A stretch of 64,000 nucleotides of DNA, from NCBI RefSeq assembly GCF_014648515.1, contig NZ_BMRG01000002.1:230635-294634 (forward strand). Reading direction: 5' to 3'. A program made the translations under genes and the position numbers. The number at the start of each line of letters is the position of its first letter. Positions within the stretch are counted from its first letter, which is position 1. A model generated the notes under the pieces. That model did no database searches, was not told the origin of the DNA, and was given only the letters and a program-made list of their open reading frames with translations. This stretch comes from Saccharothrix coeruleofusca (GTDB lineage: Bacteria > Actinomycetota > Actinomycetes > Mycobacteriales > Pseudonocardiaceae). Below are positions 47,801 through 57,188 of this stretch, piece after piece.

Positions 47801-48871
47801 TCAGGGCTGGGCGACCTGGGCGAGGAAGAAGATCGCACCGCTGCCCGCGTGCCGGATCAGCACCAGGTGCGGCCGGTCGACGCGGACCACGCGCGGGTCC
47901 GGGTGCATGATCAGCGACACCGCGCGGATCATCACGGCGGTCGCGGCGGCTCCTTCGAAGCCCTGCTCGTCGACGCGCAGCACGGACTCGTGGACGACCT
48001 CGTCGACGGTCAGCCTCGGGTCGGGGCTCAGCCCGGTCAGGTCGGCCTCGGCGGTGAACACCGTCCGCACGCCGAGCCGCCGCAGCGGGTCGGCCAGCAG
48101 CGCCGAGGAGGTCAGGGACAGCTTCGGCCAGTGCAGCTCGACGCGCTCGAAGTCCAGCGCCGCCAGCACCTCCGGCACGCCCGCCGTGTCGCCCAGCTCG
48201 CCGTCGGGCAGCAGCACCACCGCCTCGACACCGCCGCGCGCGGGCACCGCGACCGCCTGCCAGCCCGCTCGGGCGGCGTAGCGCAGGGTCGCCTCCTTGC
48301 GCATGGTCGGCACCTCGACGGTGCCGCCGGGGGCGTGGAAGGGCCGCGGCTCGGTGTCGCCCTCCGGGAACTCCTCGGTCCAGGCCACCTTCAGATACAG
48401 GGCGTTGACCAGGCCGGCCACCGTGTCCTCGTGCACCGAGCCGGACTTGAGCAGTTCGGGGATCAGCTCGCGGGTGGTCTCGGCGACGTCGGCGTTGATC
48501 GCCTTGCGCGCCGCCTCGGGGTCGGTGGCGAACGGCGCGGAGCGCACCTTCGCGCCGGGCCAGCGGGCCAGCTCGGCGGTGAAGTCGGGGTCGAGCGGCA
48601 GCTCGTCCCACACCCACAGCGTGTTGGCGACGGCGAACTCGGCCTCCTCGTCGGCGATCGCGGCCGAGCGCAGCACCTCGGCGTTGTCCTCGCCGAGCAG
48701 GGCGACGATCTCCTCCCCGGTGGCGCCCCGCGCGGCTTGCGCGGTCATGCCGAGCGCGCTGGCCACCGAGTACGGCGACCAGCACGCGTTCACCCCGCGG
48801 TCGGGCGCGAGGGCGTCGTGCAGGGTCAGTGCGAACGTCAGGTGCGCTCGGTCAGGCGCTCGGTCGGGCAC
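47801..48871 (-). CDS. Serpin family protease inhibitor
   Basis: A 356-residue serpin, an inhibitor that traps serine proteases by a large conformational change. N-terminal NACWSPYSVASALGM and ATGEEIV, the NALYLKVAWTEEF strand and the hinge DEQGFEGAAATAV (before the reactive-centre loop) are clear, and the C-terminal DRPHLVLIRH is conserved. Counting from the hinge, P1-P1' falls near Val-Ser, suggesting an elastase-like target, with low certainty. No signal peptide is visible, so it is probably cytoplasmic. GTG at 48871 has GAAGGAG upstream. Serpins are rare in bacteria. Confidence 0.9.
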   Translation of the reverse strand: MPDRAPDRAHLTFALTLHDALAPDRGVNACWSPYSVASALGMTAQAARGATGEEIVALLGEDNAEVLRSAAIADEEAEFAVANTLWVWDELPLDPDFTAELARWPGAKVRSAPFATDPEAARKAINADVAETTRELIPELLKSGSVHEDTVAGLVNALYLKVAWTEEFPEGDTEPRPFHAPGGTVEVPTMRKEATLRYAARAGWQAVAVPARGGVEAVVLLPDGELGDTAGVPEVLAALDFERVELHWPKLSLTSSALLADPLRRLGVRTVFTAEADLTGLSPDPRLTVDEVVHESVLRVDEQGFEGAAATAVMIRAVSLIMHPDPRVVRVDRPHLVLIRHAGSGAIFFLAQVAQP

Positions 48872-48927
48872 AGGGACTCCTTCACCGCTGTCGGGTCGTG
48901 CCACCCGCGTCCCGAGTGTGCCACCGA

Positions 48928-50178
48928 TCACGCGGGCCGGGCGTGCGCCTCGTGCCAGGCCACCGCTTGGGCGTCGGTGAGCAGGGCGACCTGGTCCACC
49001 ACCACGCGCAGCCGGGCGGCGTCGTCGGCCGCGGCGTGCCACGCGGGCGCGAACGCGGGGTCCAGCGCGTCGGGGGCGCGGTCCAGCAGGGCGTGCACGA
49101 GCTCGGCCACCAGCTCCCGCTGCCGCTGCTGCATGGCCAGCCGGGCCGGGTCGCTCATCACGTACCGCACCGCGACCGCCTTGAGCAGCGCCACCTCCGC
49201 GGCGCCCCGCGGCGGCACCACCAGGTCGGCGGCGTAGCGGGTCAGCGGGCCGTCGCCGTGCGCGGCGCGGGTCGCGCCGACCGCCGCCGAGGCGAAGCGG
49301 CCCACCAGTTCGCTGGTCAGCCGCTTCAACGCCACCTGCGCGCCCAGCGACCCGTCGTACTCGGCCAGCGGCGCGATCACCGGCAGCCGCAGCAGCTCGT
49401 CGGCCACCGACTCCAGCGCCGACACCGGCTCCGGGGAGAAGTGCTTGGCGGCCAGCTCCGCGATGGCCGCCCGCTCGGCGGGGTCGCCGAGGGCGGCCAA
49501 CCTGATCCGGTGCGCCAGCACCCCGTCCTCCACGTCGTGCACGGAGTAGGCCACGTCGTCGGCCCAGTCCATGACCTGCGCCTCCAGGCACCGCCTGCGC
49601 TGCGGGGCGCCCTCGCGGACCCAGCCGAACACGTCCAGGTCGTCCTCGTAGACGCCGAACTTCACCAGTCCGGGGCGGCGCGGCCACGGGTACTTCATGG
49701 CCGCGTCCAGGCAGGCGCGGGTGAGGTTGAGCCCGCGGTCGGTCTTGGGTTCCAGGCGGGTCAGGATGCGCAGGGTCTGGGCGTTGCCCTCGAACCCGCC
49801 GCACGGCTGGGCCAGCGCGTTGAGCGCCCGCTCCCCGTTGTGCCCGAACGGCGGGTGGCCGATGTCGTGCGCCAGCCCGGCGGTGTCCACCAGGTCCGGG
49901 TCGCAGCCCAGCTCCTCGCCGATGCCGCGGCCGATCTGGGCCACCTCCAGCGAGTGCGTCAGCCGGGTGCGCGGCACGCCGGTGACCTCGGCGCCCTCCC
50001 CCGGCCCGACCACCTGGGTCTTGCCCGCCAGCCTGCGCAGGGCGGCGGAGTGCAGCACGCGGGCCCGGTCGCGGGAGAACGCGCCGCGCCGCTCGGGCCG
50101 GGCGCCCGGCAGCACGGCGGTCTTGGGCCGTTCGGGCAGCAGCCGCGCGCGGTCGTGCTCGGTGTAGCCCGTGCTCAT
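48928..50178 (-). CDS. dgt: Deoxyguanosinetriphosphate triphosphohydrolase
   Basis: A 416-residue HD-domain enzyme that cleaves dNTPs to deoxynucleoside and triphosphate. Metal ligands are in [13 protein letters not shown] and [15 protein letters not shown], and the later [15 protein letters not shown] supplies the remaining Asp. Type 2 dGTPases of this length are widespread in Actinobacteria and help control dNTP pools. It follows a YdcF-family gene on the same strand. Confidence 0.94.
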   Translation of the reverse strand: MSTGYTEHDRARLLPERPKTAVLPGARPERRGAFSRDRARVLHSAALRRLAGKTQVVGPGEGAEVTGVPRTRLTHSLEVAQIGRGIGEELGCDPDLVDTAGLAHDIGHPPFGHNGERALNALAQPCGGFEGNAQTLRILTRLEPKTDRGLNLTRACLDAAMKYPWPRRPGLVKFGVYEDDLDVFGWVREGAPQRRRCLEAQVMDWADDVAYSVHDVEDGVLAHRIRLAALGDPAERAAIAELAAKHFSPEPVSALESVADELLRLPVIAPLAEYDGSLGAQVALKRLTSELVGRFASAAVGATRAAHGDGPLTRYAADLVVPPRGAAEVALLKAVAVRYVMSDPARLAMQQRQRELVAELVHALLDRAPDALDPAFAPAWHAAADDAARLRVVVDQVALLTDAQAVAWHEAHARPA

Positions 50179-50188
50179 CGGGCCAACG

Positions 50189-50836
50189 CTAGAGCACGAT
50201 GCCGTCGAACGCGCCCGCCGGCGCCTTCATCAGGTGGTAGTACAGCAGGCCGCCGGTCTCACGGCGGATGTAGAACAGCTGCGTGGCGCGGGTCTGCACG
50301 TTGGGACCGCTGCGGGTCGGCGAGGTCCACGCGTCCAGGCCCTCGTCCTCGGCCATGGTGCGGGCGCGCAGGGAGTGCCAGGGGTCGCTGACGATCACCG
50401 CGGTCTCCAGGGACTTCTCGCGCGCCTTGGCCGCCACCGCGCGGATGCTGCCCAGCGTGTCGGAACCCTCGCCGACCTCGATGATCCGGTCGGCGGGCAC
50501 GCCGCGCTCCTCCAGCCAGATCCGGCCAGCCTGGCCCTCGGTGTAGTTGTCGCCGGGTTGGCGGCCCCCGGTGGTGGCGATGTAGCCGACCACCCCTTGG
50601 GCGAACAGCCGCCGCGCGTGCTCCAGCCGCGCGGCCAGCACGTCGGAGGGCACGCCGTTGTACTGGGCGGCGCCGAGGACGATAGCCATGTCCGCGTGCG
50701 TCCGGTCGTCCTCCCGCGCCACCTGCCACACGCGGAACGCCGTGCCGCCGACCACGAGCACCGCTACCGCGATCCCGCCGAGCACGACGCGCTGGACGAC
50801 ACGGCGGAGCCTGGACAGGAAAGTGGTGGGTCGCAC
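50189..50836 (-). CDS. YdcF/SanA-like membrane-anchored protein (DUF218)
   Basis: A 215-residue protein with an N-terminal membrane anchor (residues 14-34) and a DUF218 domain: [25 protein letters not shown], written here as [12 protein letters not shown] and LAARLEHA, then [15 protein letters not shown], and [14 protein letters not shown]. SanA and YdcF relatives are linked to envelope barrier function and vancomycin sensitivity; the biochemical reaction is unknown. It lies 10 bases upstream of dgt and is probably co-transcribed. Confidence 0.88.
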   Translation of the reverse strand: MRPTTFLSRLRRVVQRVVLGGIAVAVLVVGGTAFRVWQVAREDDRTHADMAIVLGAAQYNGVPSDVLAARLEHARRLFAQGVVGYIATTGGRQPGDNYTEGQAGRIWLEERGVPADRIIEVGEGSDTLGSIRAVAAKAREKSLETAVIVSDPWHSLRARTMAEDEGLDAWTSPTRSGPNVQTRATQLFYIRRETGGLLYYHLMKAPAGAFDGIVL

Positions 50837-50888
50837 AAGGTGAATGTTTCCACAACCGCCGCTCCGACCACGCTGCGAGGATCACGAC

Positions 50889-51620
50889 ATGCCTGCAGAG
50901 CAACCGACGATCCTGGCCACCTCCGGCGGTTTCCGCGCCGGGCACCGGACGATGCTGGAGTTCGGCGGCCTGGTCCGCTTCGCCGTGGACCTGGCGGGGG
51001 TGCAAGGCCGCAAGCCCCGCCTGCTGCACGTGGGCACCGCCAACGGCGACCAGCGCCACTTCAACGCCCACATCACCGAGGCCGGTCAGCTGGCCGGGTG
51101 GGAGGTGTCGCACCTGAACCTGTTCACGATGCCGCCCACCGACGACGTGCCGGGGTTCGTGCTGGAGCACGACGTGGTGTGGGTCGGCGGCGGCTCGGTG
51201 GCCAACCTGCTGGCGGTGTGGCAGGTGCACGGCCTGGGCGCGGTGATGCGCCGGGCGTGGGAGGCGGGCGTGGTGCTCGGCGGCGTCTCGGCCGGATCCA
51301 TCTGCTGGCACGTCGGCGGCACCACGGACTCGTTCGGCCCCGAGCTGCGCGTGGTGGACAACGGCTTGGCGCTGCTGCCCTACGGCAACGGCGTGCACTA
51401 CGACACCGAGGCCGCGCGCAGGCCCGCGGTGCACGAGGCGGTCGCGGCGGGCACGCTCCCGCTGACCTACTGCACCGACGACGGCGCGGGCCTGCTGTAC
51501 CGGGGCACGGAGCTGGTGGAAGCGGTGTCCGAGCGCGGCAGCGGCGGCGCGTACGTGGTGCGGCGGGACGAATCTTCAGGTACCGCACAGGAGGATTCGC
51601 TCGACATCAGGCGGTTGTGA
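50889..51620 (+). CDS. Peptidase E-like (S51) protein
   Basis: A 243-residue protein of the S51 peptidase family (aspartyl dipeptidase type). The nucleophile elbow is GVSAGSICW with Ser near residue 140, preceded by VVWVGGGSVANLL, both typical. It is likely a cytoplasmic dipeptidase. ATG 50889 is preferred over a frame opening at 50844, because GAGG precedes it and family similarity starts here. It is divergent from the YdcF gene. Confidence 0.9.
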   Translation: MPAEQPTILATSGGFRAGHRTMLEFGGLVRFAVDLAGVQGRKPRLLHVGTANGDQRHFNAHITEAGQLAGWEVSHLNLFTMPPTDDVPGFVLEHDVVWVGGGSVANLLAVWQVHGLGAVMRRAWEAGVVLGGVSAGSICWHVGGTTDSFGPELRVVDNGLALLPYGNGVHYDTEAARRPAVHEAVAAGTLPLTYCTDDGAGLLYRGTELVEAVSERGSGGAYVVRRDESSGTAQEDSLDIRRL

Positions 51621-51636
51621 GCAGCACCGTTGAGGT

Positions 51637-52515
51637 GTGGGAAGGCTCTGGTGGCTGGTGGCGGCGCTCACGACGGTGAGCGCGCTGGCAGTGGCGCTGG
51701 TGCTGGGCTGCCCACCGAGCGACGGCGCTCCCGAGCCCAGCCCCGAGGCAACCCCGCACGCCGCGGTGCCGCGCAGCTCCGAACCGCCCGGCTCCGAACC
51801 GCCCGGCTCCGAACCGCCCGGACCGTCGGAAGCCGAGATCGCCGAGGCGGTCGACCGCGCGGCGGCGGCCACCGGCGTGGACCTCGGCTTGGCCGTGCTC
51901 GACCTGGCAACCGGCGCGCTGGCAGGCCACAACGGTGACACGCCCTTCCGCTCCGCGTCGCTGAGCAAGCTCGTCGTCGCGGTGGACGTGCTCGGGGCGG
52001 GTGCTTCCGACCAGGACCGCCACTACCTGCAGCGGGCGCTGAGCGTGAGCGACGACAACGCCATGAACGCCCTGTGGGTCCTGCACGACGGCATCGGGGC
52101 CATCACCCGCGTCGCCGAGCGGGCGGGGCTGCGGAACACCACCGCCCCGGCCGACCCGTCGCAGTGGGGCGAGGTCGAGATGTCCGCGGTCGACGTGGTG
52201 CGGCTCTACCAGTACGTCCTGCGGGAGTTGCCGGGTGAGGCGCGGGACTTCATCGTCTCCGCGCTGTCGTCCGCCCCGACCACCGCGGCGGACGGGTTCG
52301 ACCAGGGGTTCGGGCTGCTGGGGCTGGGCGGCTACACCAAGCAGGGCTGGATGTACTACCTACCCGCCGACCTGTACCTGCACAGCGCGGGCGTGGTCGG
52401 CGACCGGTACGCCGTGGCGCTGCTGTCGGTGCAGACCGGCGTGGCGACCGCCACGGCCCGCGACAACGTCACCGCCATCGCCAGGACCGTGGTCGACGCT
52501 CTCACCGACCCGTGA
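51637..52515 (+). CDS. Lipoprotein with beta-lactamase/transpeptidase-like fold
   Basis: A 292-residue exported serine hydrolase. A signal peptide ends in LVLGC, a lipobox, so Cys25 is probably lipidated. A Pro-rich linker has three SEPPG repeats encoded by 15-bp tandem copies (51776-51820). The catalytic part has SLSK (SxxK), SDDN in the place of SDN, and TKQG in the place of KTG. The altered third motif argues against a classic class A beta-lactamase; it may be a cell-wall-related pseudo-enzyme or esterase. The GTG start is close to GAGG and somewhat uncertain. Confidence 0.8.
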   Translation: MGRLWWLVAALTTVSALAVALVLGCPPSDGAPEPSPEATPHAAVPRSSEPPGSEPPGSEPPGPSEAEIAEAVDRAAAATGVDLGLAVLDLATGALAGHNGDTPFRSASLSKLVVAVDVLGAGASDQDRHYLQRALSVSDDNAMNALWVLHDGIGAITRVAERAGLRNTTAPADPSQWGEVEMSAVDVVRLYQYVLRELPGEARDFIVSALSSAPTTAADGFDQGFGLLGLGGYTKQGWMYYLPADLYLHSAGVVGDRYAVALLSVQTGVATATARDNVTAIARTVVDALTDP

Positions 52516-52517
52516 GA

Positions 52518-53693
52518 TCAGGCCGCGTGCCGGGTGGGTTGTCGGTGCAGCAGGTTCTGCCGGGGCTGTTGGGCGGGGTCGATGTGGCGGGGCGGGATGA
52601 ACACCGGGACACCTCCGGTGATGGTGATGCGCCACCGCGAGTGGTGCACCAGGCTGTGGTGCAGACGGCACAGCAGCAGGAGGTTGTCCAGGTCGGTGGG
52701 GCCGCCGTCGGCCCAGTGGACCACGTGGTGGGCGTCGCACCACTTCGCGGGTCGCGGGCAGCCGGGGAAGGCGCACCCCCGGTCGCGGGCGTGCAGCGCC
52801 CTGCGCTGGGCCACGCTGACGGTGCGCCGGGTGCGACCCAGGTCGAGGACTTCGGACGCACCGCCGAGCACCACCGGGATGATCTTGGCGTCGCAGGCCA
52901 GGTGTCGGGCCTGTGCCGCGCTCAGGTGCGCGCCGCCGTCGAGCAGCGCGTGGCCCACCCCGCGCCGCAGGGTGTCGTAGTCGAGGGTGACGCTGACGTG
53001 CGGGCGTTCCCCCGCCTCGACCGGCAGCGCACCGGAGGTCAGCACGAGGGCCAGGAGGTCGCCGAAGCCCTCCCCCTGGCGCTGCGCCCGATCACGCGGT
53101 CCCTCGGGACGCGGTTGGGACAGCGGCTCCAGCGCGGCCTTGAACCGCGCCCCGCTCCGCGCCGACAGCTCGCCCCAGAACTCGAGCCGCCCGCCGGGCA
53201 GATCCCGCAGCCGCAGCACATCGCCCTGGTCGGCCGCGTCCTCGTCGACTTCGTCCTTGCCGTCCTGGACGACCTGGTCGTGGATGCGGTCGGCCAACCG
53301 CCGCACCGCCTTCGGTTCCACCGAGCGAGCCGCGGTCACCAGGATCTCCTGCGATCCCTCCGGCAGCCGCAGCCCGACGGCACGGGCCAACTCGGTCAGG
53401 TGGCCGTCGCTCAACTCCTCCACCGCCGCCGCGACCACCGGGTCCGCCGCCTCCACGGGCTGCCCGGTCGGCCCTCGTCCCGGCAGGAACAGCCGCGCCT
53501 GGGTCAGCCACCTCTTCACCTCGGCCGGGTTGGCCCGAGTGGCCTGCTGGTAGGAGCGCACGTCCAGACCCCGCTGGACCACCTCGGCGAGCAGGCGCAA
53601 ACGCTTCACGTGCACCTCGCGCGCCCACGCCTCGACCTCCGCGACGGCGGCGAACAGGCCATCGTCGGTCAACAGGGCGGGCGAGAGATCCAT
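52518..53693 (-). CDS. DUF222/HNH endonuclease (13E12 family)
   Basis: A 391-residue protein with an N-terminal DUF222 domain and a C-terminal HNH domain: CAFPGC, then WCDAHHVVHWADGGPTDLDN and LCRLHH, a full set of catalytic His/Asn and zinc Cys residues. These 13E12-type genes are repeated in actinobacterial genomes and behave like domesticated or mobile nucleases; their role is unknown. It converges with the lipoprotein gene. Confidence 0.9.
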   Translation of the reverse strand: MDLSPALLTDDGLFAAVAEVEAWAREVHVKRLRLLAEVVQRGLDVRSYQQATRANPAEVKRWLTQARLFLPGRGPTGQPVEAADPVVAAAVEELSDGHLTELARAVGLRLPEGSQEILVTAARSVEPKAVRRLADRIHDQVVQDGKDEVDEDAADQGDVLRLRDLPGGRLEFWGELSARSGARFKAALEPLSQPRPEGPRDRAQRQGEGFGDLLALVLTSGALPVEAGERPHVSVTLDYDTLRRGVGHALLDGGAHLSAAQARHLACDAKIIPVVLGGASEVLDLGRTRRTVSVAQRRALHARDRGCAFPGCPRPAKWCDAHHVVHWADGGPTDLDNLLLLCRLHHSLVHHSRWRITITGGVPVFIPPRHIDPAQQPRQNLLHRQPTRHAA

Positions 53694-53917
53694 AAACCCA
53701 CGCTATCGAACAGGCGTTCGATCAGGCTATTACACGATCAGGTACGCCCATCGCGGCTCCGGACGAGCAGCTCAAGCTTGGCCGGTCCCCTTGACCGCTT
53801 GATCAAGACCTCCACCAGTCTCACCAGGCTGTCGGACACGGCGGTGGTGTTGGAGCCGTGACGCGAAGCAGCGGATCATCAACAGGAGCAAGCACGCTTT
53901 CGGGGAGGAGAACCCGG

Positions 53918-54226
53918 ATGGGGAACCAGCCGCCGCGCGGGACCTACCGCTGGGGGTTGCTGTTCCGGTGGTCGTGGATCGCGGTGTTCGCCCCGTTCCT
54001 CATCGGCTTCCTGATCGCCGGGGCTGTGGCCCACCGGGTGTTCCTGGTCGCGTTCGCGCTGTGGACGGGCGCGCTCGCCTGCGTGCTGCGCGCCGAAGCG
54101 CTCAACGCGCGAGCCCGCGCCACGGCCGACCCCGGCGCGGGTCTGCTGGGGGCGCGAGCCGGTTGGCTGTTCGTCGCCCTGGTGCTGCTCTTCGGCAGCG
54201 CCGCGATCGTGCGCGCGGTGCTGTGA
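53918..54226 (+). CDS. Small membrane protein
   Basis: A 102-residue protein with three hydrophobic segments (about residues 16-40, 44-60 and 78-100). The ATG at 53918 is chosen because GGGGAGGAGA lies six bases upstream; GTG at 53858 opens the same frame earlier. No family recognised. A 165-base stretch downstream, to the SulP stop, holds no gene. Confidence 0.6.
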   Translation: MGNQPPRGTYRWGLLFRWSWIAVFAPFLIGFLIAGAVAHRVFLVAFALWTGALACVLRAEALNARARATADPGAGLLGARAGWLFVALVLLFGSAAIVRAVL

Positions 54227-54391
54227 GCCGGTTGCCCCGGCTCGCGGACAGCGGAAACGGATCCGCCAGGGGTTCGGCGGGCAACCACCTCACTACCTGG
54301 GAAAGCGCTGCGCGATCACCCCCCGCCGAGGAGGACGCCGTGGCGCACGAGCACGACGTCCTCCGCGAGCGGTGCCTGCTGTTCGTCGCCG

Positions 54392-55903
54392 CTACTCGTG
54401 CTCGTGATGCTCTGCGGGTGTCCTACGTCGATCGGGCGAGCCCGTTCCTGACCGCTCCCGCGGCCTGATCAGCTCGACCCCGACCCGCTGCGCGGCCCAC
54501 TGCTCGATGGCCTGCCCGCAGGCGCGGTCGAGGTGGCGGACATCGCTCAGGTCCACCCGCACGCGCCCGTCGGGCAGCGCCTCCAGGGTCTCCAGCAGCC
54601 TCGGCAGGCGCAGGAACGTCGCGTTGCCGCGCACCGCCACGTGGTGGTGGTCCTCACCGTGGTCGGTGACCACCACCGAGAGCCGGGAGACGTCCCAGGC
54701 GGTCTTCACCACCGCCGCGAGCAGACCCGCCAGCGTGCCGGTGAGCAGGTCGGTGAGCACGATCAGCCCGGCGGTCAGCAGCAGCACGCCGCCCTCCGCG
54801 CGGTCGGCGCGCACCAGCCGGGCGACGCCGCGCACGTCCAGCAGCTTCCACCCGGCGTGCACCAGCAGGGCGGCCAGCACCGCCAGCGGCACCGCCGACA
54901 GGACGCCGGGCAGCAGGACCACGAACACCAGCAGCCACACGCCGTGCAGCACGCGGGACAGCTTCGTGCGCGCCCCGGCGTCCACGTTCGCGGCGCTGCG
55001 CACGATCACGGCGGTCATGGGCAGCGCGCCCAGCACGCCGCAGACCGCGTTGCCGACGCCCTGGGCGACCAGCTCCTTGTCGTAGTGGGTGCGCGGGCCG
55101 GAGTGCATCCGGTCCACCGCCGCCGCGCTGAACAGGCTCTCCGCCGAGGCCACCAGGGCGAAGGTGAGCATGGCGCCGACGACGCCCGCGTCGAGCACCG
55201 AGAAGTCGACCAGCGAGACGACGCCGGTCAGCGAGCCGACCTCGATGCGCGGCACGTCCAGGTCGAGCACCGTGGCGACGGCGCTGGCCGCGGCGACGGC
55301 CACCAGGATGCCGGGGACCTTCCCCACCGGGCCGGGGACGCGGCGCCACAGCACCATCGCGACGATGGTCAGCAGACCCAGCGCCGCCGAGGCGGTCAGC
55401 GGGTCCAGGCCCGGCAGTCCGGCGAACTTCTCGCCGGTGGTGGCGGGCTGCTGCCTGCCGACCAGCGGGTAGAGCTGGCCCAGGATCAGCACCAGGCCGA
55501 TGCCCGCGAGCATCCCCTGCACCACCGCGGGCGAGATCGCCCGGAACCACCGGCCCAGCCGCAGCAGGCCCAGCAGGACCTGGAGCAGGCCCGCGCCCAG
55601 CACGATGACGCCCAGGGCGCCGATCCCGTGCGCGGCGACGGTGTCGGCCACCAGCACGGTCAGCCCGGCGGCCGGGCCGCTGACCTGGAGGCTGCTGCCC
55701 GGCAGCAGGCCGACGACGATGCCGCCGACCACGCCGGTGACGATGCCCAGTTCGGCGGGGACGCCGGAGGCGACGGCGATGCCGACGCACAGCGGCAGCG
55801 CGACGAGGAAGACCACCAGCGACGCGCCGAGGTCGCTGGTCCACGACTGCCGCCAGGTCAACCCGCGCGAGGGCGGCGCGGAACGCTCCAACTGCCCGGT
55901 CAC
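54392..55903 (-). CDS. SulP family anion transporter
   Basis: A 503-residue transporter with about 11-12 hydrophobic helices and a C-terminal STAS domain (VRVDLSDVRHLDRACGQAI near 455). SulP landmarks are SDLGASLVVFLVALPLCVGI and LPGSSLQVSGPAAGLTVLV at the start, and ALPMTAVIVRSAANVDAGAR near 310. It likely carries sulfate or bicarbonate with sodium or protons; no carbonic anhydrase is fused. GTG 55903 has GGAG upstream; the open frame further left is not similar to SulP. Confidence 0.9.
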   Translation of the reverse strand: MTGQLERSAPPSRGLTWRQSWTSDLGASLVVFLVALPLCVGIAVASGVPAELGIVTGVVGGIVVGLLPGSSLQVSGPAAGLTVLVADTVAAHGIGALGVIVLGAGLLQVLLGLLRLGRWFRAISPAVVQGMLAGIGLVLILGQLYPLVGRQQPATTGEKFAGLPGLDPLTASAALGLLTIVAMVLWRRVPGPVGKVPGILVAVAAASAVATVLDLDVPRIEVGSLTGVVSLVDFSVLDAGVVGAMLTFALVASAESLFSAAAVDRMHSGPRTHYDKELVAQGVGNAVCGVLGALPMTAVIVRSAANVDAGARTKLSRVLHGVWLLVFVVLLPGVLSAVPLAVLAALLVHAGWKLLDVRGVARLVRADRAEGGVLLLTAGLIVLTDLLTGTLAGLLAAVVKTAWDVSRLSVVVTDHGEDHHHVAVRGNATFLRLPRLLETLEALPDGRVRVDLSDVRHLDRACGQAIEQWAAQRVGVELIRPRERSGTGSPDRRRTPAEHHEHE

Positions 55904-56116
55904 GGCCGCGCTCCGATCGGGCCGGGCGCGATTCGCGAATCGGCGTGGGCGGTGGACAGGACTCGCGGTGACCACCCCGCCGCGAATCCGCGGAACATTT
56001 TCGGGGACGGTCGGGTCAGGCGTGCGCGGGCACGCCGAACCGAGGACTTGTATTCCATTCAATTTCTCCACTGATCGCGTGTGGTCTGCTGCGGACGGCG
56101 GCGGGACCACGTGGGA

Positions 56117-56452
56117 TCAATGGCGGAACACCTGCAGGGCGCAGGGTGAGGTCCAGATGGCGCAGGCGGGCGCTCTGGGCCGCACGTCGGGGACCGCGAA
56201 CCGGTGCGGCGGTCGGGACGGGACGCGGGCGAGCGCCCGGTCCGACCGGCGTGGACTGTCGATCCGCTGGTCGGGAAGGGCTCCCGCGCGGGTGGGGGGC
56301 GCTTCGCGGGACTCCCGCGGCGCGTGCTCCTCGGCGGGCGCCGCCAGCGCGGGGCTCGCGGGCACCACGGCGGGGGGCACGTCGTGCCGCACGCCGGGGA
56401 GGAATGCGGCCAGCATCGCCAGCGCGGTGATGAGCACCGCTGAACGCACCAT
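56117..56452 (-). CDS. Putative secreted Pro/Arg-rich protein
   Basis: A 111-residue protein with a signal-like N-terminus (MVRSAVLITALAMLAAFLPG) and possible cleavage after ALA near residue 37, then a Pro/Arg-rich tail with two Cys near the end. The ATG has a G-rich stretch upstream. No family recognised. It could be a small exported protein, but the low-complexity tail leaves some doubt that it is real. Confidence 0.45.
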   Translation of the reverse strand: MVRSAVLITALAMLAAFLPGVRHDVPPAVVPASPALAAPAEEHAPRESREAPPTRAGALPDQRIDSPRRSDRALARVPSRPPHRFAVPDVRPRAPACAIWTSPCALQVFRH

Positions 56453-56697
56453 GACACCCCCCGACGAATGGAGCCGTGCATTCAGTGTCACAGCAACCGG
56501 TGACGTGGAGGTTAAGAGCACCCGCCCGCCGGAGGATCCCGACTAATATTCACTCGTTTGTTCGTGATCTACGTCATTCAATCGTATGAATATCACTCTA
56601 CGTAAGGTCGGCTATGCACACCACAGGCCCCTTTCCGCCCCGTCCGGCGGAGAGATGAAGTATGAAAATGCTTCGGCTCCGATGACGGGGGCGGGGT

Positions 56698-57123
56698 TCA
56701 GACCGCGAGGAACAACGCCGTCGTCGCTCCCAGCGCGGCCAGGGCGCGCACGTGGTTCCACGCCGTCCAGACCGCCAGGTAGCGCTTCCAGAACTCGGTG
56801 GAACCGTCGCGCTCCAAGGCGTTGTTGCGCGGCACGTGCACCACGGCCGTGAGCAGGAACGAACCCACGACGTACAACGCGGCCCCGGCGACCGCCCCCG
56901 GTCGCCCGGAGAAGGCGGCGATGACCGACACCACCGCCGTACCCGCGAACACCCCGAGGAAGCCCGGCCGGACCGCGGCGGCGTTGATCGAGCGCATCAC
57001 CGCCACCCCCTCGGCCGGGTCGACCGCTCGGAGCGCCGGCATGACCATCACCGAGAAGACGAAGAACGCGCCCGCCACCAGGGCGCTGCCGAGAGCCGCG
57101 ATCACGATGAGCGTGGAGAACAT
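56698..57123 (-). CDS. DUF1772/anthrone oxygenase family membrane protein
   Basis: A 141-residue protein with four hydrophobic helices. VFSVMVMPALRAVDPAEGVAVM and VHVPRNNAL, then WNHVRALAAL, are the DUF1772 pattern (GxFxFSxxVMPAL ... VPxNxxL ... WxxxNxxR). Some members are anthrone oxygenases; most are uncharacterised. ATG 57123 with GGGGG upstream. It lies downstream of an AT-rich 176-base intergenic stretch that contains ATATTCA/TGAATAT inverted repeats, and it is followed by the secreted-protein gene. Confidence 0.85.
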   Translation of the reverse strand: MFSTLIVIAALGSALVAGAFFVFSVMVMPALRAVDPAEGVAVMRSINAAAVRPGFLGVFAGTAVVSVIAAFSGRPGAVAGAALYVVGSFLLTAVVHVPRNNALERDGSTEFWKRYLAVWTAWNHVRALAALGATTALFLAV

Positions 57124-57188
57124 GCCCCCAGTGAAGTCGATCACCCCGCGCCGGACCAGCACCGGTGGCCTGCTCGCCCGCGGGCGGG

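Noticed and set aside
51776-51820. Tandem repeat as a regulatory element or CRISPR-like array
   Set aside because: The three 15-bp copies are in frame and encode SEPPG in the linker of a lipoprotein.
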